From Morinoia aosen (Eukaryota; Arthropoda; Malacostraca; Amphipoda; Talitridae), in contig CM059567.1 in the NCBI GenBank assembly GCA_030386875.1, forward strand, positions 78,919,130 to 78,983,129: 64,000 nucleotides of DNA, read 5' to 3'. The notes below the pieces were generated by a model, which was not told the origin of the DNA, ran no database searches, and saw only the letters and a program-made list of their open reading frames with translations. Shown here piece by piece: positions 46,101-58,100 of this stretch (position 1 is its first letter; every line of letters begins with the position of its first letter). Position numbers and translations under genes: made by a program.

Positions 46101-49100
46101 ATGATCGCTATCACCCGGCGAGTCAAAGCAACCCAGTCTAGTAGCACGGCCAATGTAGGTGAGCAAATTGTCAGATCAATAGCTGATTCTGAATTGTATC
46201 CTACTCTAGTGGGTGAACCGGTATTCAATAGGCAAAGGTTATTGTTTGTAATAACAGTTTCTATCAGCTTCCCCCTATTATCTGTATTCTTGCAGCCCCA
46301 TATGGTGCTGTGTCCGTTGAAGTCGCCGGCTAGGATGAAAGGGTTCGGTAGTTGGTGGATTAGGTTATTTAGTTTTTCGTTTGTGACTGTTTGTCTACCG
46401 GGTATGTAGATGCTGCAGATGGTTATCAGCTGTCCTATGTTTACTTGAATGGCCACGCTTTGTAGTTCAGTCTGTAGATTCAGTTCACAAAAAGGTATTG
46501 AGCTATGGACATATATTCCAACACCTCCATGGGGGGTTCTGTTGTAATGACCGTGTCGTAGCACATTACTGTAGCCGTTTATTCTAAACTGGCAGTTATC
46601 CCATAGCTTTGTTTCTTGAAGTGCTATTATACTGGGTTGGTGGTTGTTTATTGTTTCCATTAGTTCATCTTTCTTTCCCCTGATGCCTTGGCAGTTCCAC
46701 TGCAGGATTCCCACGTTAGCCATGGGGTGTGTTTGATTTGATTTTGTTATTCAATCGTTCAATTAGTTACTTTCTTTTGGGTGATCTATCTCTAATCCTA
46801 GAGTCACGAGAGTAGTGTGATTGTTCCTCATCTGAGTAAATTTGTCGTTTATCATGTCTGTTGCGGCTGTAGGTGGGGGATCGTGATTTTGATCGTGATC
46901 TTGGTCGCTTCTTGTTTTGGGTTTTGGAAGGTTTGTGCTGCTTTGGGGGTTTGAATTCGTTGAATATTCGTCTGGCTTCTTGTCTCATAATAGGGTTGCA
47001 TTCGCTCGTGCCATCTTCCTCATTTTCAGATCCTTCGGCTGTAGTTTCAATATTAATTGTGGATTTGAGCAATTGTGCTGGGTTGGGTTTAATGCGGAGT
47101 ATCTCTTTTTCGCATGTTTCGTGGTCGCGTTGTGAAGGTTGCGGTGGTTTGGTTTCTGGTGTATCGGTTGTGTTATCAGTTGTACCTGGTTCGTTACAAA
47201 GTGGGGGAGCCATGTTTTGTTCGGTGATCGTTTGGTTTTTGGTAGCCGCCATAAAGGGTTGGGGTGTTGGTACTTTAGGTATTTGATCCGTTCGATTTCT
47301 GGTTATTTGTGCGTAGCTTTGATCGAGTTGTGGGGATCGTTTGTGGTATATTATAAGGGCTTGTTCTCTTGATACGTTTTGTTTAGTACGGATAGAAATT
47401 AGTTCTTGTTGCTTGCGTTGTTCCGGGCAAGTCCGGTCTCCAGTTTTGTGATTGTTTCCGCAGTGGTAGCATGTCAAGTTGTTTTCCGTGCAATTTGTTG
47501 CTTCATGGCCTTTTGTTGCGCATTTTCCACACACGAACTCTTCACCGGTACATCTTTTAGCAGTATGGTTGTATTCCAAGCACTTTTTACACATCATAGG
47601 GCGGTCGAGGTATTCATATATCCTACTCTTGCAGTCTTGGCCAAGGATGTCGATATACTCAGGGGGGGTTGAGCCTCTGAAAGTTAGAAGTATTGCTTTT
47701 GCATTTGTGTTACGGCTTTTTATCCAATTTGCTGGTTCAACATTTTTGATTATCTGGTTTTCCATTAAACCTTGTTTGAACTTCTCGAAGTTGGTGAAGT
47801 CGTAGTTATAGATGTAGGCAAGTCCTTTTGAAAGATTTACATAGTTATTTTCTGTTACTTGCACAGGGATGTTGTTTATGTCTTTGATTTTCTGTATTTC
47901 ATCTTTTTGTCGTGTGTGATCTAATTCTACAATAAATGTGTTTTTGCCGCCCGATCGAATAGATTTGGGTTTTCCTTGGATTTGGTTTGCAATACATTTT
48001 TCTAGGAGCCATGGAGTAATTTTCCGCTTTTCGTTTTCCTGCATTGTTATATTGAAATGAGTTGTGGGGGTGTTCGTATCTGATATTGGTATCTCGGAGT
48101 GTCCTGTGACTATCTGTACAGCACGACGCCTATTAACTCGTTGTTCTTGTTGGACTTTGCATATTTCTGTTTCCATATGTTTCGGGCATTCTCTGTGGCC
48201 AGTTTCATGTTGACGCTTGCAATGCATGCAGGAGAGGGCGCTGCCACATTGTTCGCTGTCATGGCCTGTTTCTCCGCAGCGTTTACAGTTTGCTTCGTTA
48301 TGGCAGTGTTTGGCTGTGTGGCCGTAGTTTTGACATTTGTGGCAGATCATTGTCTATTAATAAATGGGTATACTATCGTATCTGATTTTTCGCCTGGGAT
48401 ATATATAGAGTCTGGTGTAGTGTAGCTATTAAAGGTTAGTAGGAGTGGGGTGGTTTGGGAGAATCGAGTTTTAATGAAGCTGGCACGGACAGCGTCACTG
48501 ATATTGTACTGGCTCTTCAGGCCTTCCACAAAATCTTCCATATTATCTACATCGTATTCTTGAATATATATTAGTCCTTTGGATTGATTGTAGTATGGGT
48601 GTTCGCTGATCTGGCAATTAATGCCGTCGACGTTATTAAGTCTGGTGATGCGCTCAGATTGGGGTTTGTTTCGAGTTTCTATGATAAAGCTATCTTTACC
48701 TGAATAAGTTATTCTTTTCGCCTTTAAACCAGTTATTTTGACTATTTCTTCTTGGAGGCAAAATGGATTTATTTGGTTTCTTTCTTCGATTTTGAATTTG
48801 ACCGAGAAGAACTTTGTATAATGGTCGTTCTTCGTCATTTCTTGGTTCAACGATATGGGTGTGTATTTGTTAGCTTTGCATTGTTTTCTCACATTTTCTT
48901 CCTCGCAGCCCATGATTTTACTGTTTTTTCCTATGTTCTGCGCTTTCGTCATTTCTAGGATTTTTTCGAGTGTATTTTCGATTTTCCTTATTCGATCGTC
49001 TACATTTTGTGCTTCTTTTTCAACTTCATGTTTATCGGGGTTGATGCATTTGGTTGCATCATCTGCCGCAAGTCTATTCAGCACTTCATTTAATTTAGCC

Positions 49101-52100
49101 TCCAATTGGTCCACCTTACAGGTAGCACCGTTTGGTTCCGGTGGAGTTTTTTCGGTTGTTTGGTCAAATGTTTCATTGTTTTCGCTTATCTTCCTGGTGA
49201 TATTGTTAGTTTTGGGGTTTGTTGCACCTACGTTGGTAGCAGTGCTTAGGTTTTTTTTGTTGGGGTTTATTCGTTGTTTTAATTTGTTTTTATTTTTGGC
49301 GTACATACTCCCGGATTCAGAGGGGGTTTCCCCGCCTAGAAGTCGGGGTTTGAGGTATTCGCTGATTGTTGCCAGAAGTGCTCAAAGTTTTACTTTGGGA
49401 TCCAAAGTAGTAATCCAAAATGGACTATTGGTCTGCGTAACTTAAGTCTATTCTTATAGGTTATTTAAGGGCCCTGGAGTATAGGGCAAATTAAAGAGAA
49501 AATAACTACGCAAATGAGACCCAAGCTCCGAAGAGCTCGGGCCGCCGCCCGACTTTGTTCTACCCAACAACGGGGAATTGGAAAAAAAACCTAAAACCTT
49601 AATCCCTCGAAAGAAAACTCAAAAGATAGAGGAAAGAGCAGTTGGGTATTTCAACGGTACCACCACGAGAAGGTGCCGGGTCAGCTGGATACCTGCTCGT
49701 GAGTAGGTATTCCTGTATCAATCCTTGTCTACGACTTCTTTCCCTTCACCAAGCTCAATAATTCAATAATTTGGTACCAGTAAACGTGGTAAAGGGAACG
49801 CGTAAAATTTCCTTTCAGTTAAATTTAGTATTGCTTCATCAACGTTAATCGCATTATTGTCCCGTTCATAGACGTCTAATGATGGCATTAATTCTTCTAG
49901 AACAGTTCGCATTGTTCCCAAGTTGTATTCGTTTACACAACGAAATGAATAAGTATCAGCCTGTGGGCTGGTACAAGGATTATAGACATTTTTCTTGATG
50001 AGAAACACTGGGAAATGGTCAGATAAGTCAGAAATTATTATTCCAGTAAGAAAATCAGTCGGATCTCTGACGTCATTGGGTCTCGTTTTCATTGCTTCTC
50101 GTGTCGCAGATTACTGTTTTTCTTATCAGTGGGAAGAGCATTTTCACGTTTAAAATACGTTAATTTTATTTTTTTAAGTTGCTTACCTACAACGTTGTCA
50201 CTGACATCAGAATGATGAAGGAACTCGTAGGCTTCAATGGACATAGAGCACAGTTTGGACACGGAATATAATATACTACAGCAGTTATGAAGTGGATTTT
50301 GAAATCCACGGCGGTCAAAGAATGTTGCTGTTGCACGAGAAGTGAAATATATCACAACAGCCTCTCGTTCCAACTCACCCCAACAACGACAACGGCCATT
50401 TGAGAACAACGTAATCATAACTATCAGGTTGAGAGCTGAGAACAATATAACTTATTTGAAAACTATTTCCTAGCATTTGATCTACACTACGTCTCACTTT
50501 CATTCTAATCGAACTACGGCACTCCAGTAATACTTTCTCAATAATCGAATACACACTCCTCTATCCTCAATTTGCTACAGCATTCACTTCTTTGTCGAAC
50601 ACAAAACACTGAAAAGGAATCACTCTTTTTTTTCTGTCAACATGTAGCTCTTATAACACAGTGAGATAAGTCTGAACATTCAAAAAATTTTTTACCACAT
50701 AAAATCCCTTTGTCTAAAAATATCAAAAAATACATTTATAACTTTTTTAAACAGGCATCCATTCTTGCTCTGTATCTTCCTCTCTCCGCAAGTACCCCCA
50801 ACTAACGATACATTTCAGCATGCAGAGCTAGAGTAGAGCATCGCTCCAACTTCAGCACTACGTACGTACAGACCTCGATTCATACCATGAACCCAGGACA
50901 GTACAATTTTTGTCATAGAATTGACTTAAAAGCATCGGATTAAATAAAGAATGGGGAATTATTTCCCCTCGTGCGATAACCTTGTCTGGCGTAGGCCAGA
51001 CAAGGGTAAGAGAAAAGATCAGAGGTGACGTTGAGGAAGACTGAATCAAATCGGTGAAAATCTGCTAACAATTTTTTTTGACGGAATAAGTTAAACAAAG
51101 TTAACTTGCACGCGATTCCAGTAAGAGCTATTAATGCTGTAAAATGTCAGTGTTGTAATCATAAGCGTAAAATTCAACTTTCCAAAGAGAAATCAAGGAA
51201 TATATTTCATTGAGCTGAGTATTGTTACCAAGTGCACATTTACATGATTTGCTTAGGTTAAAATACCTCTCATTACTTTATGATATTGTATTTGGTATGG
51301 TATGTAATTATCTGAATCTTTCTTTAAGACGGACGTACTTCATGACAGCAAAGCAACGTGCATCGGCCATCAGCAATTCAAAATACTGCAGCATGGGTCT
51401 GACATTCCGCTCTAATGTGAGCGAGCAAATCTGACGGATTGGTAAAGCTGACGGCACGCTAGAGCTAAGAAAGTTCGAGCCAGCATTGCTAGTGGGCCAT
51501 AAACTCGCGAGTTCACGCTGCGTTAGGAATCTGTGCTCATCCTGTGTGACGCTGGAACCACTAATTATGATAATACTGGTGGACGGTGGGTACGGTATAG
51601 ATAGATTATAGATTATAAGTTAGTTTAAGCCTCCCTAACCGCTGCAAAAATAGAGCGTATCGAAGAGAGGAAGGAGGAAGGCACCATTTAGTATGGAGAT
51701 AAGAAAATGAGAAATCTATGCAGAAAGGGCATAGAAACAGTAAGATGGGAAAGAAGTTCATGAAATGAGATAAAAGTTGAAGAAGAAAGTCAGAGGTGCT
51801 AAAAAACAGGACAGAAGTGAACCGAAAAAAGGTCGTCCTTAATATAACAAAAAACATTTTATTTCAACAAAAAGAAGGCCTACCTAACTCTCAGCTCGGG
51901 CCCTCACATTTTTCCCCTGGGAGCGCTAATTCGGTACGGTATAGACTTCTCACGACCGAAAATAGGTGGTTAATTAAGCAGCAGTTTTCCATTGACTCAT
52001 TTCCCCGCTCCTCTAGAAGTCATTACTTCGTCCACACGCTCACATGTTACAATCAACACTATAACTACCCTACGTCGTATTGAAAAAAAAATAACGCTAC

Positions 52101-55100
52101 GAAGGGATCGTGTGGCCAGCGACTATCATCTACTCGAAAAGAATCGTCATCGCAGAATATATTCTCGTCAATAAGCACAGCATGTACGTAATTCTTCGAA
52201 CATCGTCTACAATCGGCCGAGACGTCGCCAGCAGGCAGGCATCGCTTGAAAGCTACGTCCACCTTCATACCTTCATCCTCCTAGCATCGGCGAGTGCCAC
52301 ACCAAGCAAGCCATACTGCTAAACACCTCCATTTCTCTTTATATTTTCAACTCTTCCTTAGCCACTTAGGATCTTATTCATTCTATATAGATAACTTGTT
52401 TATCAATTGTAAGTCTAATCCAATCTAGTTATCTGGCGACACTTGTTATTTCCGATAATTAACGTTAAGCATTGTGATGCAGAACACGTTTTTTAGTAGC
52501 CATAACAACAGAGACGTGGGAAGCCCGCTCCTTGAAGGAGTCGGCGACATTATACATACCCAGCCGTGACTAGTGAAGGCGTACCTTCGCCTCGCTGCCC
52601 TTGCGGGCAATTGAGGGCTATATATTGACGTCACGTAATGACTTATTAATCGCCAATCTGGAATCTAAATGCAGCTAAGAATCCTACATGTTATCTCACG
52701 TTATCATCCTAATCCGGTTATTTCACGTGTAGGTTTAGTTGACGTTCGCCTTATGCGTACGAAGTATTAACCTGCATGGAAGATGTGTGCGCTAGATTCA
52801 CTTAATGGGTTAGATAATCTATGTTACGCTAACTGATTCAGTAACGAGGCCTCACCTCGATCGATGTGAGCTTAATGTAACTTCATTAGACGAATTCCTG
52901 TCCATCGATTATGTCAACTATTCTGAATCAAAAGACGTCATCATTCATCAGTAAATGAATTGTTTGGAAACCTCCTGATTATTTACCTTTCAATCATCTG
53001 AAAATAACTGAATAATGATTATCGGAAAATGAGGAAATTACGATAGAAATGTACCCTTGGTAATGAGGATGTATGACCCATAAATACGATTAATGTTGTG
53101 CAACAAAAAGATTTAAAAGCGGACATCCGTAACAAGCAGAGTAGGATTTCAGCCCATTTCAATGAAAAGAAACACGGATATAACAATGTTGTAGCATCGG
53201 TGAGATCAAAAATATAGATCACGACACACATGTACCGAAGAAAGTGTAAGGTACGAGCACAAAAAAGGTTGGGAGCATAATACGTTCTTTATTGTCCACT
53301 CGATTCTAATCCTGAAATTGCGGACCTAAGTACTCCTTAGTTTTAGCCATAACTTACTTAACGTCTCGTTGTAAGCCTTATAAGAGAAGTTGTAGCCAGC
53401 CTGCGATTGCCATTGTACTGTGATCACGTTACTTCCAGCATCCTTCTCTAGCATCTCTGGGCAAGGGAGAAAACAGACGCGCGTCACAAAAATTATCTAC
53501 ATTACAATTCCACTTGTGTTTTGTACGTCCGTACGATGCAAGACAATTGTTGTTTGAACTAAGAGGTTCAACTGTCGTTAAGTAAATAAAAAAGGTCCGA
53601 GTCAAGTCAAGATAGTTCAGGTTGAAATAATTTAGGTTGCTATAGCTTAGATTAGATTAGGTAAGATTAACAAGATGGAAACCCAAGTAATTTTTCACAG
53701 GTCGACTAGTAGGTATATATAACAATGTAAATTTAAATTTGAATGGAATGGCTACCTAGTAGTTAAGATACGACACTAGCTAGTCAGCTAAAAAATCAAT
53801 GACAAATATTTTTTTCCTGTGCCATTACCCTATCGATAGATAGCTGATTTTCATTTGGTATCACCTCAACAACATAAGTGATAAAACCGAGAACTAAAGG
53901 ATCAGTTATGTTCAAAGCGGAAACGCCAATTTGACACGTCGATCATCGTTCCCAACATAGCAAAGAGAAAATCATGTATACATACAGACAAATCTCTGGG
54001 TAAAAGCTCATTACCATTTGAATCTCTTGAACGATATAGAGGGTGCCTCCCCGTAGGAATGATTCCTCAAACCTACAAGTTCAACTCTGTGATAGAAGCT
54101 CTCGCTTTCCCCTCATCCCTTGAGAAATGCTCAAGTTCTAAGGAAACACTGAAAGGCATTTACCGTTGAACGCTTTTCCTGAACGTGGGTAGGCAGGGTA
54201 GTGACAGACCCTAAAATAACCCAAAATCAAAATGTATGAAGATCAGATAAGAGTATGCGTTAGTTTTATCCTCCCTAAGCAAAACAATGTTTCAAGGGAG
54301 AAAGGATGAAGGCACCATTTAGTATATAGAATTGAGAGAGAGCAGAATTTATGCACAGGGTGTGTTCCTACACAAGATCCCCTGCGCAAAGAAACAGTAA
54401 GCTGAGGAGAAAGGTTCTGAAACAAGGTAAAAATTGGAAAAAATCAGAGACACTAAAAAAAACAGGAGTTACAGGACGGCAGTGAACAAAAATAACATGA
54501 TCCATAAGAAAATAAAAACCTATTCTACTTCAACACAAAAAAGCCTACCTAAATCTCAGCATGGCATCTCATATTTTCTCCCTGGGAGTGCTAATTCCCA
54601 TAGATACAATAGCTGTTTCCCCCTGAGGGGCATTGTGAATGAAGGAGAAGTTTCATTAAAGCATTACAAGTGGGAACTTTTTTTTTTTGAGGACCGTCAA
54701 CACGCTCACTTGTAATTAAAAATCCGGTTACATAAACAAACTCACACATCAAGCTTCGTAAGAATAGGAAATTCCAACTCACTTTCTTTCAGCTTCAAGA
54801 TCCAAGGTTTTGTCGCCCAAGATTGAAATCCGTGTATCATTATGAAGGTTTTAGCACCAGCCTGGAAGTTTGATTTGGAGATTGTGTTGTTATCAGCACT
54901 GATGATCTCGTATTCCTCGCCGTTTTCATAACCTCTGTAAGATAAATGTAAGAATTGAAATCAGCGGAAATATTTTAATAAAATAAGAGATATGGTACAG
55001 TTCTTGTGTCATTTTCTAGATGGCTCACACCTTTGAAAAATTAATTACAAGCGACCACGCGAGAAATTTACGAATAACTTTTACCAGTAGAAACGTAACC

Positions 55101-58100
55101 TTTTTTAAAAACAAAAACAGGGTACGGCGAAGAAATCTACGATTTTCCTTACTGCGACGAAGAAATCAGTGTGCGTGAGCAATGGTCACATAATGACACG
55201 CGCTGGTTTTAAGTCCGCTAATGCTTAACGCATATAAATAAAAGCATTGATTCCAATTGAAGCTAGTGTTTATTTTCGCTAGGATTACAATCACTGATAT
55301 CATCTTGACATTCGTCGTTATTTACAGACAATACCAAAAATATTCATTAGAAATGGTATTAATGTTGCCATCTTTATCATTAGAATTTCTGTCATCATAA
55401 CAACCCTGAACATTAGAAGACCGCTCGGCAGGCAGGGCACACCCCGCACACAACACCAGTGCGTGAGGGACGCGGCAATAGAAAGCTCAGACCAAAGAGA
55501 AGATCCATTACTTATGATTTTTTCTATCATTGTTATTACATTAGTTCAAGATCATACTCAAATGCGAAATTATGAGAACGAAAGGGAGGGACCATTTAGC
55601 ATGGATTCAAAAAAACGAGGAATCATTAGATGAGTTCTCTCAACTACATTAAACTTATTAACTATCATACGTATGTCCTCTGAGGAGAACGAAGTACTAC
55701 CATTAGACACAAGCAGTGAGAGCTTCACATCCCACATAAAACGTCCTAACATGGCACCTGCAATCAACGAGGCATGGCCAGCGTAACAACCTATAACTTA
55801 GAATATTAGCGTTTTTCTGAGATGCAGGTTATATTGATCTGATTCTCTAACGACTTGTTATTTTTAAGTGGATGAAAAATCACAGATATTTTGCTGAAGA
55901 TGTTATGAGTCATCTGATAACGTTCTACATACACGACGGTAATAAAAAAATTATGTTCTATGGAGAGAGTGGAGGACGCTGTAACTGACTAACTGAACGA
56001 TGACATTCCTAGGCCTGCACCAGCACCAAATCCCACCATCCAACAACTCCACAGCAAATTCCACCACCACCTAAGAAAAGGAATTTTTCAGTAATAATTT
56101 TCTTATGTTATCATTTGATTTAATTTCTCGGAAAAACAATACGTAAAACTTTAATAGCAACTCAACTAAATAATGATCAAATGTTTCTATTGAAAATGGG
56201 ACTTCAATGTACAATCATCAAACGAGGTTACTCGCACAAGATGTTTGATTATACGCGATACGAAACACAGCGCGCTGCCCTCATCTGCTCTGCTGAGCTC
56301 GGCACTCAGAGCACAACCGTGATTGGGAAGGTCGTTTTCCATCCAGCCTGGCCTTCGAACATGGCGAGGAACTTTCTTGATAGAGTCCCTTTATTTTCAC
56401 CAAATATCAAAATCAAAGTACGTGTTATCAAACTTTCAGTTCCCATTCCAAGCGCCGATCAGGACCACGAGTAAGATAAGTGTTATATCCTGTGTTTACA
56501 TGAGTCCTAATCCCACCATTAATTTAGGCGTAAAATTATTTATGATGCGTAGACTTATCTTTGATGTAGTATACATATCTTTGATGCGCTACATAACACT
56601 GAAATACTTTCCTTTTAGGAAATTAATCCTCAATGTAACTCAGGTCGTCTTACTTCAGTCTTAAGGATGGACTTGCAAGTTGTCGCTGACGTCGTTGATG
56701 TTCATACTAAAACTCACGTTACCTATTACCTTGAAACTGTGAAGCCTCGAATATTGATAATATAAATCATATTTGTTGAATTTGATATGAACAACGCATT
56801 ATTTAGCTATTTTATGAATGACACATATAGATTATCAAAGAGAAAAGAAAAAGGTTCCACTGACGAAAATAAAAGTATAATGAATGATGATGAGAATACG
56901 AACAGAGCGCACCGCGCGCATACTTCATTGAAATATGACGAGAAAACCTTATGTTCATCCCGCACATTTAGAAAGAGAATAACACGTAATGATGGCACTG
57001 CTTTAGGGTCATAGAAACATCCAATCAGATAGATTATTAGATTAGATTATTAGTTAGTTTAAGCCTCCCTATCCGCAACAAAGGCAATCCAAAGAGAGGA
57101 ATGTGAAGGCAAGAGTAGGTGTGAAGTCCGAAGGTTAGTGATAACGCTGGTTACTGTGCGACGTTTACTGGTAGGGATGTTGTACAGGGGAGGAACACGG
57201 TCCAAATGCGACTCTAGAAGTCTCCACACGCTCTTTTATACTGTCAAATTGCTGACTAAGCGTGCGCATTGCGGCAGAACCGCACCCAGGCGTTGCATTA
57301 GCATACGTACGAACACATGTACAGACAAAGTGCGCACACAGGAAGGAAGAAGGCACCATATAGTATGGAGTTGAGGGAACGCGGAATCCATGCAGAAAGG
57401 GCATAGAAACAGTAAGATAAGAAAGAAGTTCATGAAACAAGATCAAAGTTGAAGAAGAAAATAGTAGGTGCTAAAAAAACAGGACAGCAGTGAACCGAAA
57501 AAAATGGTTCTTAACGTATCAAAAGCATATTATTTCAACAAAAAGAAGGCCTACCTAACTCTCAGCTCGGGTCTTCACATTGTCCCCCTGGGAGCGCTAA
57601 TTCCCATAGATACAATAGTTGTATCCCCCTGAGGGGATCCAATTAGATAGGCATCACGACAAAATTTTGGTTCATAAAATGCTTAAAGGTGTGAAATCTT
57701 TGGAAAACATGCCGAAAGTGCGATTAGCGTCAACTATTTCTGACCATTAAGGCCAGAAAACCCTATGGGTAAGATTATACAAAAATCTTGAGAGTGAACA
57801 GGTCAAAACTTCATTCTTAGAAAATGAAAAATATAAAGACGACAATAATTCACCATGAAAATATAAAACATAGACACAGGTGATATTACACCTTAGAACA
57901 TTACCCGTGACACGAGAAGTTACGTTTGAAATCATATTACTATCAGAAATGATGACTTTTTGCTATAACTAGTGTAAAGTTCGAATATCTCACTTGGTAT
58001 ACAGGAACGCTGAATCGATGTCGATCATAAGAGGGGTGTGAGATCCGTTGTTGTTACCTGGGGAACGAGAACACAAAAATGTAAACGTAAATACATAATT

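Larger units (their letters stand above)
39951..49740 (-). mobile_element. I-like LINE with RNase H, interrupted by a piggyBac
   Basis: About 6.85 kb without the piggyBac. Order on the minus strand: 5' UTR (about 49740-49307), ORF1 (49306-46767, CCHC knuckles), ORF2 with endonuclease, reverse transcriptase (YVDD) and RNase H ending at 40069, then a short 3' UTR ending about CTTTAATG at 39950. RNase H after the reverse transcriptase is characteristic of the I superfamily. ORF2 contains several frame changes in the endonuclease-to-palm region and an in-frame TAA (41458), so this copy is inactive though nearly full length. Ends are approximate. Confidence 0.85.

Noticed and set aside
46873-49445. 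Long plus-strand frames opposite the LINE ORF1
   Set aside because: They mirror the minus-strand coding sequence; the minus frames carry zinc knuckles and the LINE order.
50089-50445. 118-codon minus frame as a host exon
   Set aside because: No recognised motif, no ATG at its start and no splice phase linking it to the lipase exons.
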